The notes: generated by a model from the sequence alone, not told the origin. A stretch of DNA of 45,662 nucleotides from Marseilla massiliensis (GCF_016899855.1 NZ_JACJJG010000017.1:1-45662); one strand, 5' to 3'. Positions 6,505-15,424 are shown, counted from the stretch's first letter. A program made the numbers and translations.

Positions 6505-7644
6505 TCAAGGCTTTCTTAACAACGCGACGATGATGTTTGTCGCCATGTCGAAAAACACAATCTTGGCATTGGCGTTCTGTCCGATGTCACGAATAGCCCT
6601 GTTCATCAGTGCTGAAATCTCTATAACGTTGGCCTCATTGATGTAAGGAGAGAAATTACGAGAGAAGTTTTCCTCCTCACGGGTCATGTAATTAAGTTGC
6701 GGTATACGGAAGTTGTACATGAAATTCTCGCGCACCAAACGAAGGAAATACGCCAACATGCGTTTCTGGCGTTCACGTCCATAGCCCGCAACGGTATCAC
6801 TCCATTTCTTCAAGTCTTTTATTTTACGCATATACGCAAGGCGCATCAGCGATATGAACATCTCCAGAAACTGTCTCTTCTCATTGTCGGCGTCAAGCTC
6901 TTCAAGAGCATTCAGCCAGCTTCCGTTGGCCGCCCGTGCGATGCGATACGCCGTATCTTCGTCTATTCCACGGCTGCTTACAAGCGCATTCGCCATTGCG
7001 TCAATGTCAATGCGTTTCACGTCGATACGCTGTGCACGGCTCCTTATGGTGTCAATAAGTTTCTCCGGTTCCTCGCAAACCATGATGAACACCGTATCCT
7101 GCGGCGGTTCCTCAAGCAGTTTCAGCAACTTGTTGGCGCACTCTGCGTTCATTCGCTCCGGCAACCATATTATCACAACCTTATATCCGCCCTGACTTGA
7201 CTTCAGGCTGAGCTGTCTTATGAGCAAATCGCTCTCTCCTACTCCTATCTGTGCCTGTTGATTGGCGGCTCCCATCTCGTCAAGCCATCGGTCGATGTCG
7301 AAATACGGCCCTGCCGAAAGCAAGTTCCGCCATTCAGAACTGAAGTCCTCGCTCGACATCTTATGCTCCGAGCCTGTCCCTGTAGGGCGTATCACGGGAT
7401 AAGAGAAATGCAGGTCGGGATGTGAATACTTGCCTGTCATAATGCATTGGCGGCACGTTCCGCAGGAATCTCCGTCCCGACGGTCGGAACACAGCAGGTA
7501 AGAAGCGAACGCCAAAGCCAGTGCCATCTTGCCGCAACCTGACGGGCCGCACAGCATCATTGCATGGGGCACGCGGTCTTCAGCGACCATTTGCAACAGC
7601 CGCTGCTTGGTTTTGTCCTGTCCTATAACGTCGCTGAACTTCAT
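6505..7644 (-). CDS. holB: DNA polymerase III delta' subunit
   Basis: The clamp-loader delta' subunit, 379 residues, which with gamma/tau and delta opens the beta clamp. The start MKFSDVIGQDKTKQRLLQMV is typical. The P-loop reads GPSGCGKMA: Met replaces the usual Ser/Thr after the Lys, fitting delta' proteins, which do not hydrolyse ATP. A four-Cys zinc site is present (LLCSDRRDGDSCGTCRQC). LLKLLEEPP and the SRAQRI sensor region follow. It heads the minus-strand set holB-ricT-gldH, with a TAAATTTG box 23 bases upstream of the start. The gap to ricT is 134 bases, so ricT may also have its own promoter. Confidence 0.92.
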   Translation of the reverse strand: MKFSDVIGQDKTKQRLLQMVAEDRVPHAMMLCGPSGCGKMALALAFASYLLCSDRRDGDSCGTCRQCIMTGKYSHPDLHFSYPVIRPTGTGSEHKMSSEDFSSEWRNLLSAGPYFDIDRWLDEMGAANQQAQIGVGESDLLIRQLSLKSSQGGYKVVIIWLPERMNAECANKLLKLLEEPPQDTVFIMVCEEPEKLIDTIRSRAQRIDVKRIDIDAMANALVSSRGIDEDTAYRIARAANGSWLNALEELDADNEKRQFLEMFISLMRLAYMRKIKDLKKWSDTVAGYGRERQKRMLAYFLRLVRENFMYNFRIPQLNYMTREEENFSRNFSPYINEANVIEISALMNRAIRDIGQNANAKIVFFDMATNIIVALLRKP

Positions 7645-7666
7645 TACCTATATCCGTCAATCGGTG

Positions 7667-7701
7667 CAAATTTACTAAAATTCCGCCTTATAACATGCAA
7701 A
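7667..7701 (-). promoter_or_regulatory. Possible promoter for holB
   Basis: On the minus strand, TTTG (7698-7701) and TAAATTTG (7667-7674). The 23-base spacer is longer than usual, so this is less certain than the other promoter calls. Confidence 0.35.
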
Positions 7702-7754
7702 AGGGTGACAAATGTTAGCACTTCTCCCCAAAATCAGCAGTCGGCCAACACATA

Positions 7755-7800
7755 ACGCGCCTGCCGGCTACACTTAAACAGTAAGCCATGGCAGGCGCGT
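7755..7800 (-). terminator. Terminator downstream of the sugar symporter gene
   Basis: ACGCGCCTGCC (7755-7765) pairs perfectly with GGCAGGCGCGT (7790-7800). The 24-base loop contains a further GGCT/AGCC pairing. It lies 34 bases past the stop at 7834; no T-tract is visible. Confidence 0.6.
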
Positions 7801-7833
7801 ATATACTCATGCGGCACACTGTACGCGGCGCTT

Positions 7834-9303
7834 TTATCCCTTCTTCCAGAGTTTTGTCATGTCCTCAAGCGTCTTTCCCTTAGTCTCGGGAACAAGTCTC
7901 CATACAAAGACGGCGGCAAGTACGCAGATGAGACCGTACAATGCATACGTAAACCAATGGCCGAAATTCGGGTCGCCGGCAGTCTGCATGTTGAACATCG
8001 GCACGAAAGAGGCGCTGACAAGCCAGTTGAATATCCACTGGAAAGCGACGGCAATGGCCACTGCCGCGCCTCGGATAGTGTTCGGGAATATCTCGGAGAT
8101 AAGCACCCAGCATATCGGTCCCCATGACATCATGAACGAAGCGCTGTATACCATAATGCTTAACATTGTGACAAGTTCAAGCCCTGCGTGGCCAAACGTC
8201 AGCGCAACGCCGAACGCTCCGACCGCCATGCCAACCGAACCGGTGATGAGCAACAGCTTACGTCCCCACTTCTCCACGGTGAATATGGCAACGAGCGTAA
8301 ACAGGATATTTACAACGCCCATGATGATTGTCTGCATCATGGGATTCTCCATGCCCATGTCGCCGAAAATGCGCGGCGCGTAATACAGAACGGCATTTAT
8401 GCCGACAGCCTGCTGGAAGACGCTAAGCATTATGCCGACGAAGATTACCAGCACGCCATAGGTAAACACACGCTCGGTCTTTTCTGTCACGGTGTTCTTT
8501 ATCTCGTCGAGAATCTCGTGGCCGGCGGCGTCACCGTTGATTTTTGTAAGCACCGCAAGTGCCTTCGTGTCCTGGCCTGCCATAACGAGATATCGCGGAG
8601 TTTCTGGCACAAAACATATCAGTATGGCAAACAGGCCGGCAGGAACTGCCTCGCTACCGAACATGTATCTCCAGCCCGTAGCTATCGTCCAGGGGTCGCT
8701 GCCGGGCATTACGGCGCTCATGCCCTGACCTATTGACTCTATTACAGGATTGGTATGGTCGCCAAGGATGAAAAAGTTTACCATATACACCACGAGCTGA
8801 CCGAAGATAATCGCAAACTGGTTCCACGACACGAGCGTGCCGCGTATGTTTGACGGAGCCACCTCCGCAATGTACATAGGACAGATGGCAGAGGCCAGAC
8901 CGACGCCTACGCCGCCTATCACACGGTAGATGTTAAACGCTATGAGAAGCGGGAAGTCGGCGTGTCCATGCTCGAAAAACAAGAACTCGGGCTCCATTGA
9001 GCCGAGAGCGGAGATGAAGAACATGATACCAGCGAATATCAGCGACTTCTTACGGCCCCAGTTTGACGCAAGATATCCCGAGACGGCGCTTCCGATTATG
9101 CACCCTATGAGTGCGCTGGCACACGTGAAGCCATGCCACGAGTCGGTATAAGTGAAGTCTTCGGCGCCAAGGAAGAACGCCTGCAGGCCCTTTTCGGCTC
9201 CTGATATGACGGCGGTGTCATAGCCGAAGAGCAATCCGCCAAGGACAGCAACGAGCACGATGGAGAATAGGTAAGCCTTGCTGCCGGAATTGTTTTGTTT
9301 CAT
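7834..9303 (-). CDS. Sugar/H+ symporter, XylE-like (MFS sugar porter family)
   Basis: A 489-residue inner-membrane transporter of the MFS sugar porter family, most like the D-xylose/H+ symporter XylE. Family motifs are present: LLFGYDTAVISGAEKG in TM1, GRKKSL after TM2, YRVIGGVGVGLASAICPMY, PETPRY between the halves, QQAVGINAVLYYAPRIF in TM7, MSWGPICWVLISEIFPNTIR in TM10 and VPETKGKTLEDM at the end. Twelve membrane segments are expected. I chose the ATG at 9303 (MKQNNSGSKAYLF); upstream in-frame ATGs add a polar stretch that does not fit the family. The substrate could be xylose, arabinose or another sugar. No catabolic genes are adjacent. Confidence 0.9.
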   Translation of the reverse strand: MKQNNSGSKAYLFSIVLVAVLGGLLFGYDTAVISGAEKGLQAFFLGAEDFTYTDSWHGFTCASALIGCIIGSAVSGYLASNWGRKKSLIFAGIMFFISALGSMEPEFLFFEHGHADFPLLIAFNIYRVIGGVGVGLASAICPMYIAEVAPSNIRGTLVSWNQFAIIFGQLVVYMVNFFILGDHTNPVIESIGQGMSAVMPGSDPWTIATGWRYMFGSEAVPAGLFAILICFVPETPRYLVMAGQDTKALAVLTKINGDAAGHEILDEIKNTVTEKTERVFTYGVLVIFVGIMLSVFQQAVGINAVLYYAPRIFGDMGMENPMMQTIIMGVVNILFTLVAIFTVEKWGRKLLLITGSVGMAVGAFGVALTFGHAGLELVTMLSIMVYSASFMMSWGPICWVLISEIFPNTIRGAAVAIAVAFQWIFNWLVSASFVPMFNMQTAGDPNFGHWFTYALYGLICVLAAVFVWRLVPETKGKTLEDMTKLWKKG

Positions 9304-9470
9304 GATTAGGTTAATTAAACATTGATTTATTTTAGTTATATTATTATGGTATAACGGCCGACGGCCCGTTTTATTGCCGCGTAGAAGCATTTTTTGCGCC
9401 ATTGCGGGTAAGAATGCGGCCAGCGTGGAGTGTTACGGCGCATGGCCGGCGGGATAACCGCGCCGCCATG

Positions 9471-10805
9471 TCAGTCTTTCAGCGCCCCGAAGCCGTTGAC
9501 CGCTATCGGCACGGCCAGTATAAAAGAGCACACGTCAGAGCAAGCCTGGCACATCTCCACACCCTGGAGGCCAAGAAAATGCGGCAGGATTATAATCAAG
9601 GGGATGAAGAACAGGCCGTTGCGCGAAGCCGCCAGGATGTTGGCCTGCCACGGTTTGCGTATCGTCTGCATCATCATGTTGGTGTACATCACTATCGCCC
9701 CGAGCGGCAACGTTACGAGCTGCCACCGCAAGGCCACGCGGCCTACGTCTATGACGGCCGGATCATGGCGGAACAGGGCTATGCACTCTGACGAGAAAGA
9801 GAAGCCGAGCACGGCACAGAACACGAGAAACACTGTGCCCAGGCGCACTATGAACCAGTACCCCTCGCGCACTCTTGAATAGAGTCGGGCGCCGTAACAG
9901 AAGCCGCACAACGGCTGGAATCCCTGCCCTAGCCCTATTACGGCGGCGAAAATCACGAAGCATATACGCCCTACTATCGACATTCCGGCAATGGCGGCGT
10001 CGCCGAATCGGCCTGCGGCAACGTTCAGCATTGCCACGCCTATACTTGCCATGCCCTGACGGGTGAACGATGGAGTGCCGCCGGCAAGAATCTCCTTGAA
10101 CAGCGATGCGCGCAAGGCGAAATTGCGGAGGTGAATGCGTATCGTGCCGCCCTTGTGCGTCATCCACAAGAGCACGAACATGCTGCATGTCTCACCCACG
10201 AATGTTGACAGTCCGGCGCCGGTTATCCCCATGCCGAACACGAATATGAGTACGGGCGCGAGAAGCACGTTTATTACCGCTCCGGTAAGTATCCCGAACA
10301 TGGCGTAGGCCGCGTTGCCCTGGAAACGCATCTGGTTGTTGAGGCATAGCGCGCCACACATGAACGGGGCGGCAAGGAAGATGAACGACAGATAGCTCTT
10401 TGCCGACGGCAGGATGGTTGGCGTTGAGCCGAGCAACACAGCCAACGGCTCGAGCAAGAGCTGGCCCGCGATACAGATGGCAAGCCCCGTGGCGACGGCA
10501 CAGAAAAAGCCCGTGGACGCCATGCGCGAGGCGTTGTCGTGGCGGCGCGCGCCCAACTCGCGCGAGATATAGTTGCCCGACCCCTGTCCGAAGGTAAAGC
10601 CTACCGCCTGGATTATCGACATAACGGAGAAGGCTATGCCTACGGCTGCCGTGGCCTGGGTGCTGATACGGCCCACGTAGAATGTCGTGACGATGTTGTA
10701 CACACTCGTCACGAGCATGCTTATTATCGTGGGAGCGGCCATGGTCAGTATGACGTTATGTACCGGCGCGGACGTAAGAAAAGTGTAGTTGTCCCTCTTG
10801 TGCAT
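9471..10805 (-). CDS. MATE family efflux transporter
   Basis: A 444-residue multidrug and toxin extrusion transporter, an Na+ or H+ antiporter of cationic compounds in the inner membrane. It has twelve predicted helices in two MatE halves. The first half opens with ILTMAAPTIISMLVTSVYNIV, and the second carries FTRQGMASIGVAMLNVAAG and GLGQGFQPLCGFCYGA, typical of the MepA-like branch. The length is normal. A TACCTTTG box lies upstream on the same strand. It is separated from the sugar symporter by 167 bases and is probably an independent unit. The substrate is not predictable from sequence. Confidence 0.9.
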   Translation of the reverse strand: MHKRDNYTFLTSAPVHNVILTMAAPTIISMLVTSVYNIVTTFYVGRISTQATAAVGIAFSVMSIIQAVGFTFGQGSGNYISRELGARRHDNASRMASTGFFCAVATGLAICIAGQLLLEPLAVLLGSTPTILPSAKSYLSFIFLAAPFMCGALCLNNQMRFQGNAAYAMFGILTGAVINVLLAPVLIFVFGMGITGAGLSTFVGETCSMFVLLWMTHKGGTIRIHLRNFALRASLFKEILAGGTPSFTRQGMASIGVAMLNVAAGRFGDAAIAGMSIVGRICFVIFAAVIGLGQGFQPLCGFCYGARLYSRVREGYWFIVRLGTVFLVFCAVLGFSFSSECIALFRHDPAVIDVGRVALRWQLVTLPLGAIVMYTNMMMQTIRKPWQANILAASRNGLFFIPLIIILPHFLGLQGVEMCQACSDVCSFILAVPIAVNGFGALKD

Positions 10806-10827
10806 TTTAATGATTGTTCCAGCGATG

Positions 10828-10835
10828 CAAAGGTA
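10828..10835 (-). promoter_or_regulatory. -7 box for the MATE gene
   Basis: TACCTTTG on the minus strand, 22 bases before the ATG. No good -33 TTTG is seen. Confidence 0.4.
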
Positions 10836-11146
10836 CGCAAAATTATCAGGAAACAGGGGTTAAGAAATGCGAAAATTGGCCGGCGTAAAGTTTTTATGGA
10901 GTTATCGGGCGTAAGCGCGACGCTGCCTTCTGCCGCAGCCGGACATGCCCGACGGCCAATGCCGCAACATCTTATTTGCCTACCTGACGATTGCTTCAGG
11001 CTATACGACATCTGTCCATAATCCAGCATGCGGCCGCCTAGATTAAAAGAATCTACCACCTGAAAAAAACTTAATGCAAGCAATTATAAAAACACAATAT
11101 GAACGTCCGCAATTAACCTGACCGCCATTAATAAGGCATAAACAAA

Positions 11147-11245
11147 CAAGGCATTTGTCTTTAACTCCTTAGTGAGCGAAGCGAACGGTAACTACTTCAA
11201 CTCCTTTAACTACTAATGAATGGGAGCTTTGCGGACATTCATAAA
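11147..11245 (+). repeat. 99-base dispersed repeat, copy A
   Basis: From CAAGGCATTTGTCTTTAACT to GACATTCATAAA. Aligns without gaps to 45103-45201 in the same orientation with 13 mismatches in 99 (about 87% identity). The core word GAGCGAAGCGAACG is identical. There is no convincing ORF in it. Confidence 0.85.
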
Positions 11246-11299
11246 CACAAAGTCCAACAAATATTTAATTCATTGGTTATCAGACATATACACACGAGC

Positions 11300-11397
11300 A
11301 AAAAACGGCTTTGCAAAAGGCCGTCTTTTAGCCTGCAAGAGGTGGCCTTTTAGCTCGCGAAAGACGGCCTTTTGGAAGCCCAAAGACCGTCTTTCGC
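11300..11397. repeat. Palindromic repeat locus R2 (five units)
   Basis: Five successive copies of the AAAGRCSGYCTTT palindrome, with 22-23 base spacing between copies and linkers such as AGCCTGC and AGCTCGCG. It begins (read on the minus strand) four bases after the epimerase stop codon. Together with copy A of the dispersed repeat it fills most of the 596-base gap 10806-11401; I see no gene there. Confidence 0.85.
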
Positions 11398-11401
11398 AAA
11401 A

Positions 11402-12415
11402 TCATCCGTTACCGTTGTACGCCTTGAACCATTCGTAAAAGCGCGCAATGCCTTCGTCAAGGCCTACCTTCGGGCTGTAACCGCACTCTTCGCTGATGAG
11501 CGATATGTCGGCGTATGTACACTGCATGTCGCCTGCCTGCATGCCCTCCATGCGCATGTCGGCCTTACGCCCGGTGACGTTCTCGAGCGAACGGATGAAG
11601 TCGAGCAGGCTAACAGGGCTCGAATTGCCGACGTTGTACACCGCGAACGGCACCTCGCTCACGGGCGTATGGCCCATGGCCGCCTTAACGCCGGCCACGG
11701 TATCGCTTATGAAAGTAAAGTCGCGGCTCATCCTTCCGTGGTTGAACACATGTATTGGGCGCCCCTCCGTTATTGCCTTCATGAAGATATAGGGCGCCAT
11801 GTCCGGACGTCCCCACGGGCCGTAGACGGTGAAGAAGCGCAGCCCTGTAGCCTTTATGCCGAACAGGCGGCTGTAGGCGTAGGCCATAAGTTCGTCGCTT
11901 TTCTTTGTCGCGGCATACAGGCTTACGGGCGTATCGGTAACGAGACTCTCCCTGTAAGGCGTCTGCAGGCCGGCTCCGTACACGCTGCTCGAGCTGGCGA
12001 ACACCAGCTTGTCCACGCCGTATTGCCGGCAGTCCTCAAGCAGGTTGAGGAAGCCTACCACGTTTGACGACACATAAGCGTAAGGATTCTCGAGCGAATA
12101 GCGCACTCCGGCCTGCGCGGCAAAGTTGGCCACGGCGTCAAACCGCTCGCTGGCGAACAGCCGTGCCAGTCCTACGCGGTCGGTAATGTCCACCTTGGCA
12201 AACCTGTATGCCGTCCCCGTGACGCTCTGCACGATTCTGTCCTCGCGTATTTCGTCCTGGCGTATGCCGGCCTTTGCCAGTCTGGCATACTTCAAGGCCG
12301 TGTCATAGTATGAGTTGATATTGTCTATCCCTACCACTTCATGACCCTCGGAAAGCATTTCATCAACTACGGCCGAACCGATAAACCCGGCCGCGCCTGT
12401 TATCAAAATCTTCAT
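11402..12415 (-). CDS. NAD-dependent epimerase, UDP-glucuronate 4-epimerase-like
   Basis: A 337-residue short-chain dehydrogenase/reductase (extended type) that should interconvert UDP-glucuronate and UDP-galacturonate, or a close substrate, in the cytoplasm. The N-terminal Rossmann motif is ITGAAGFIGSAVVDEML. The catalytic Tyr-x3-Lys is in VSLYAATKKSDELMA (about residues 155-170). FFTVYGPWGRPDMAPY is a signature of the UDP-GlcA 4-epimerase branch. The product would feed capsule, LPS or exopolysaccharide. It lies 38 bases downstream of the GT39 gene on the same strand, so it is probably the last gene of the glycan operon. The palindromic array R2 follows its stop. Confidence 0.88.
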   Translation of the reverse strand: MKILITGAAGFIGSAVVDEMLSEGHEVVGIDNINSYYDTALKYARLAKAGIRQDEIREDRIVQSVTGTAYRFAKVDITDRVGLARLFASERFDAVANFAAQAGVRYSLENPYAYVSSNVVGFLNLLEDCRQYGVDKLVFASSSSVYGAGLQTPYRESLVTDTPVSLYAATKKSDELMAYAYSRLFGIKATGLRFFTVYGPWGRPDMAPYIFMKAITEGRPIHVFNHGRMSRDFTFISDTVAGVKAAMGHTPVSEVPFAVYNVGNSSPVSLLDFIRSLENVTGRKADMRMEGMQAGDMQCTYADISLISEECGYSPKVGLDEGIARFYEWFKAYNGNG

Positions 12416-12453
12416 AAACGATAGTTGTTTTAATCATTACGAACTGCCGTACG

Positions 12454-13992
12454 TCACTTTATCACCACCACGCCATAACGTCCCACGGTGCGCATGCCGA
12501 GGCGGCGGATAGCGGGCGGCAGTTTTCCCGCAGCCGTTGTGTCGACCATAAGCACGCCGAGCGTACCCGTTAAGGTGTCAAGACCGGCTTCGTCGACAGG
12601 CGTTACTGACATGCCAAGATATACGTCCATATTCTCCGAACGCCCTATACCGAACGTAAAATAGCGCTCGGTATGCTGCCTGACAGCCGCGCGCCGGGCC
12701 TCGCCGCACAGCTCACCGAAGCCCAACAGCCTGTTGATTGAGGGGAACGAAAAGCCCATGAAAAACACGCCTGCCAGCATGCCAACCCCCAACGGACGCA
12801 CAACATCCGTCACTGTGCGGCCGGCGCGGAGCCTGAAAACTGCAAATACACCGCCCACCGAAAGCGCCGCGCCCGCCAGCACGGCCCATACATTATCCAT
12901 ATACGGCATTCCGTGAACCGCGCCCCATGCCGCAAAAGGCAGCCCCAAGGCAAAGGCCACGGCCGGAATGGCGAGCGACAGCGTAAGCAAACGCCCCCTG
13001 CGGACGCCACCAAGCATGGACGACGCAAGAAAAACGGCGAAAGGAAAGACCGGCAAAAGGTAGACTTGTATCTTTGAACTGACAGCCGACAGCACCACCA
13101 ATGACGCGCATACCATGGAAAGCAGCAACTTCTGCATGTCCGACAGGGCAGCCTTACGGCGCAGACCGTCAACAATAACATACGCCAACAGCAGCGACCA
13201 AGGCGCGAATGAATACCAATACGCCAATAAATAATAGTAGAACGGCTCCTTGTGATGGAACGAGTCGACGGCCCGGTCGACAGTCTGGTGGAACAGAAGG
13301 TTATGCAAGTATGAGCTGCCTCCCTCAAGATAAGCGGCCAGGAACCACGCTGCCAAGAGCACGGCGAGCACCGCCCACGTCGTAAATCCCCAATAACGCC
13401 ACAGCGTCCTTCCGCGCCTCGTCACACAGAGAAAAGTCACCGTGCCCGCCAACGGCAGCAACAGGCCCAACGGTCCCTTGCTGAACAACGCAAGAAACAG
13501 GTACAACGAAAACAGCACACGCTTAAGCCTGACGTTGCCGCGGCCGTCAACCAAGTCGTAAAACGTTCGCACCGACAGCGTTATGAACATGCACATGAGC
13601 ATGTCCATGCGCAAGAATACGGCCATGCCGGCAAACAGTCCGCACGTAAGCAGCAGCAGTTCGCCTGTGCGGGCAAGCCTCTCGCCCGATTCACCTGCCG
13701 TCCACCGTCCCATCGTAAACGCCGTTACAAATGCCGGAACGAGCGAGAACAGCGACAGAAACCACACGCAATGTCTGCCGAACAACGCCTTGCCGGCCAT
13801 CAAGAGCCAAAAATACAGAGGGGGTTTGTCGGCATAAGGCAAGCCATGATTGGTAAAGGCGAACAACATACCGTTACGTATCGCCTCGTCGGCAATGCTT
13901 AGATACCTTAGTTCATTGTTCGGGGTGACGTCACGAAGAAGCATTAACGGCACGAACGCAAGCAGCACAAGGATATACACACGGTATTTCAT
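12454..13992 (-). CDS. GT39 (ArnT/PMT-like) membrane glycosyltransferase
   Basis: A 512-residue integral membrane glycosyltransferase of the GT39/ArnT superfamily, which transfers a sugar from a polyprenyl-phosphate donor on the periplasmic face. The first periplasmic loop has the expected acidic motif and Lys-Pro turn: TPNNELRYLSIADEAI then YADKPPLYFWLL (about residues 29-70). About ten hydrophobic segments follow, then a soluble C-terminal region. The acceptor may be lipid A or another envelope glycan. I chose the ATG at 13992, seven codons after the first possible start, which makes it abut the LAB_N gene. Order GT2-LAB_N-GT39 fits a donor-making and sugar-transferring unit. Confidence 0.85.
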   Translation of the reverse strand: MKYRVYILVLLAFVPLMLLRDVTPNNELRYLSIADEAIRNGMLFAFTNHGLPYADKPPLYFWLLMAGKALFGRHCVWFLSLFSLVPAFVTAFTMGRWTAGESGERLARTGELLLLTCGLFAGMAVFLRMDMLMCMFITLSVRTFYDLVDGRGNVRLKRVLFSLYLFLALFSKGPLGLLLPLAGTVTFLCVTRRGRTLWRYWGFTTWAVLAVLLAAWFLAAYLEGGSSYLHNLLFHQTVDRAVDSFHHKEPFYYYLLAYWYSFAPWSLLLAYVIVDGLRRKAALSDMQKLLLSMVCASLVVLSAVSSKIQVYLLPVFPFAVFLASSMLGGVRRGRLLTLSLAIPAVAFALGLPFAAWGAVHGMPYMDNVWAVLAGAALSVGGVFAVFRLRAGRTVTDVVRPLGVGMLAGVFFMGFSFPSINRLLGFGELCGEARRAAVRQHTERYFTFGIGRSENMDVYLGMSVTPVDEAGLDTLTGTLGVLMVDTTAAGKLPPAIRRLGMRTVGRYGVVVIK

Positions 13993-13996
13993 GACA

Positions 13997-14626
13997 TTAT
14001 ATTTTAGCCCCACGGCCTATCCATAGGTTACGGGCGTACGCGACGATACCGAACGACTGGCCCACGATGAGTACCAAATCGTGCCTCAAAAGACCGTAAA
14101 CACAGATGGAGACGGAGCCCGCAAGACTGATAATCCAGAAGCCCGCAGGCAGCGCCGACACTTGCCTGCGCCGGGAATAGGCGTATTGGTAAACGAAACG
14201 GAACGTAAACAGCAACTGGCCGAACGCCCCAAAGAGCAACAGCCACAACGGAACGTCGGTATTGAAGAAGAACTCATGCACGAATGCCGACGCGTTATTG
14301 ACGACAAGCAGCAACACTACAGGCGGAGTGAACAGCAGCACAAGTCGCAGCGCAAGAGGCAGACGGCCCCACACGCCCTTCTGTTTAAGGTTCCATAAAT
14401 AAACATAATAAGAGACAAACTGCCCCATGACAATCGCAAAATCATGGCGCAACCAACCGTAAATGCACAGCAGGTAGGCCCCGGCAAGGCTCAGAACCCA
14501 GAACAACGAGGGCGAAAGCACCTTGTGGGCACGCTCTGACAATATCCACTGTACAAGCACGCGAGCCGAGAAAAACACTTGGGCCATGGCTCCGATGGCC
14601 AGCACTGCCAACGCGTTCATAGACAT
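13997..14626 (-). CDS. Lipid A disaccharide synthase N-terminal-like (LAB_N) membrane protein, tandem
   Basis: A 209-residue membrane protein built of two LAB_N-type halves. The first half (about residues 14-85) has FFSARVLVQWILSERAHK, LSLAGAYLLCIYGWLRHD and GQFVSYYVYLWNL. The second (about 135-205) repeats it as FTFRFVYQYAYSRRRQ, ISLAGSVSICVYGLLRHD and GQSFGIVAYARNLWI. The domain is named from the N-terminus of some LpxB proteins. Here it stands alone between an ArnC-like GT2 and an ArnT-like GT39. Its start is essentially at the GT2 stop (coupled translation). The role is unproven; a lipid-linked sugar handling or flipping function is plausible from context and from its small multi-helix form. 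Confidence 0.85.
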   Translation of the reverse strand: MSMNALAVLAIGAMAQVFFSARVLVQWILSERAHKVLSPSLFWVLSLAGAYLLCIYGWLRHDFAIVMGQFVSYYVYLWNLKQKGVWGRLPLALRLVLLFTPPVVLLLVVNNASAFVHEFFFNTDVPLWLLLFGAFGQLLFTFRFVYQYAYSRRRQVSALPAGFWIISLAGSVSICVYGLLRHDLVLIVGQSFGIVAYARNLWIGRGAKI

Positions 14627-14627
14627 T

Positions 14628-15359
14628 TCACGACAGATTGCCGCCCGTTATCCTGTAATTAATGTAGCGTTTCCTCATCCATCTGTAAGCGAAACAGTCG
14701 ACAAAAGGCCCTATAAGGCGATTGCGCAGATGGTACTTCGACTTGCCGGCAGTACGCGGGAAGTGCCTCACGGGCACCTGCTTGACCCTGCATCCCTGCA
14801 ACTGCATTAGCGCGGGGATAAACCTGTGCATGCCCGTAAAGAATGGCATAAGGCGGGCATTGGCCGTGCGCATTACTTTTAGCGGACACCCCGTATCCTC
14901 CACGCCGTCGTGCGTCATCATGCGACGGAACGCATTGGCCACACGCGACTGTAACCGCTTGAACGGCGAGTCCTTACGCTCGGCACGGATACCCATGACA
15001 AGTTCGTAGCTGCCTGCGTACTCAAGCAGTAGGTTGAAATCCTCGGGCACGGTCTGGAGATCTGCATCGATATAGCCGACATAAGGCGAGCGGGCGCAGT
15101 CAATACCGGCCTTTACAGCCGCGCTGAGCCCGCAATTACGCTCGAAGAATATGTAATAAAAATCGTTGTTACGGCGGCATGCGTCGACGATAAGCCCGCG
15201 GCTGCCGTCAGTAGAGCCGTCGTCGACAAACAGAACGCACGACTTTAGCCTTGCCACAGGCAGGAATGCAGCCAAGCGCCGTTCAAGCCGGCTGATATTA
15301 TCCGCCTCATTATAAACCGGAACGATTACCGTAAACTGATAATCGGTTGTCTTGTTCAT
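14628..15359 (-). CDS. GT2 family glycosyltransferase, ArnC/DPM1-like
   Basis: A 243-residue GT-A fold glycosyltransferase that should load a sugar from a nucleotide donor onto undecaprenyl phosphate on the cytoplasmic face. Motifs: VIVPVYNEADNISRL at the N-terminus, VDDGSTDGSRGLI, NCGLSAAVKAGIDCA and YIDADLQTVPEDF, where the DAD motif binds metal and nucleotide. There is no C-terminal membrane pair as in full ArnC, so it is closer to the soluble DPM1-like type. It is the first gene of the set GT2-LAB_N-GT39-epimerase. A TACCTTTG box lies 26 bases upstream of the start. The sugar is unknown. Confidence 0.9.
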   Translation of the reverse strand: MNKTTDYQFTVIVPVYNEADNISRLERRLAAFLPVARLKSCVLFVDDGSTDGSRGLIVDACRRNNDFYYIFFERNCGLSAAVKAGIDCARSPYVGYIDADLQTVPEDFNLLLEYAGSYELVMGIRAERKDSPFKRLQSRVANAFRRMMTHDGVEDTGCPLKVMRTANARLMPFFTGMHRFIPALMQLQGCRVKQVPVRHFPRTAGKSKYHLRNRLIGPFVDCFAYRWMRKRYINYRITGGNLS

Positions 15360-15384
15360 GATACCTGTTGCTTAAAATCCTGCG

Positions 15385-15392
15385 CAAAGGTA
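15385..15392 (-). promoter_or_regulatory. -7 box for the GT2 operon
   Basis: TACCTTTG on the minus strand, 26 bases before the GT2 ATG. The -33 element is not clear. Confidence 0.4.
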
Positions 15393-15424
15393 TCATGCGA
15401 CTTTGTGGAAAATTTGAAGATGGC

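Noticed and set aside
7834..9402. A longer start for the sugar symporter
   Set aside because: The extra 33 residues are polar and of unlike composition; the ATG at 9303 aligns with the usual XylE start.
11300..11397. A CRISPR array
   Set aside because: The repeated units are only 13-15 bases, palindromic and variable, with 7-9 base linkers; no cas genes are present.
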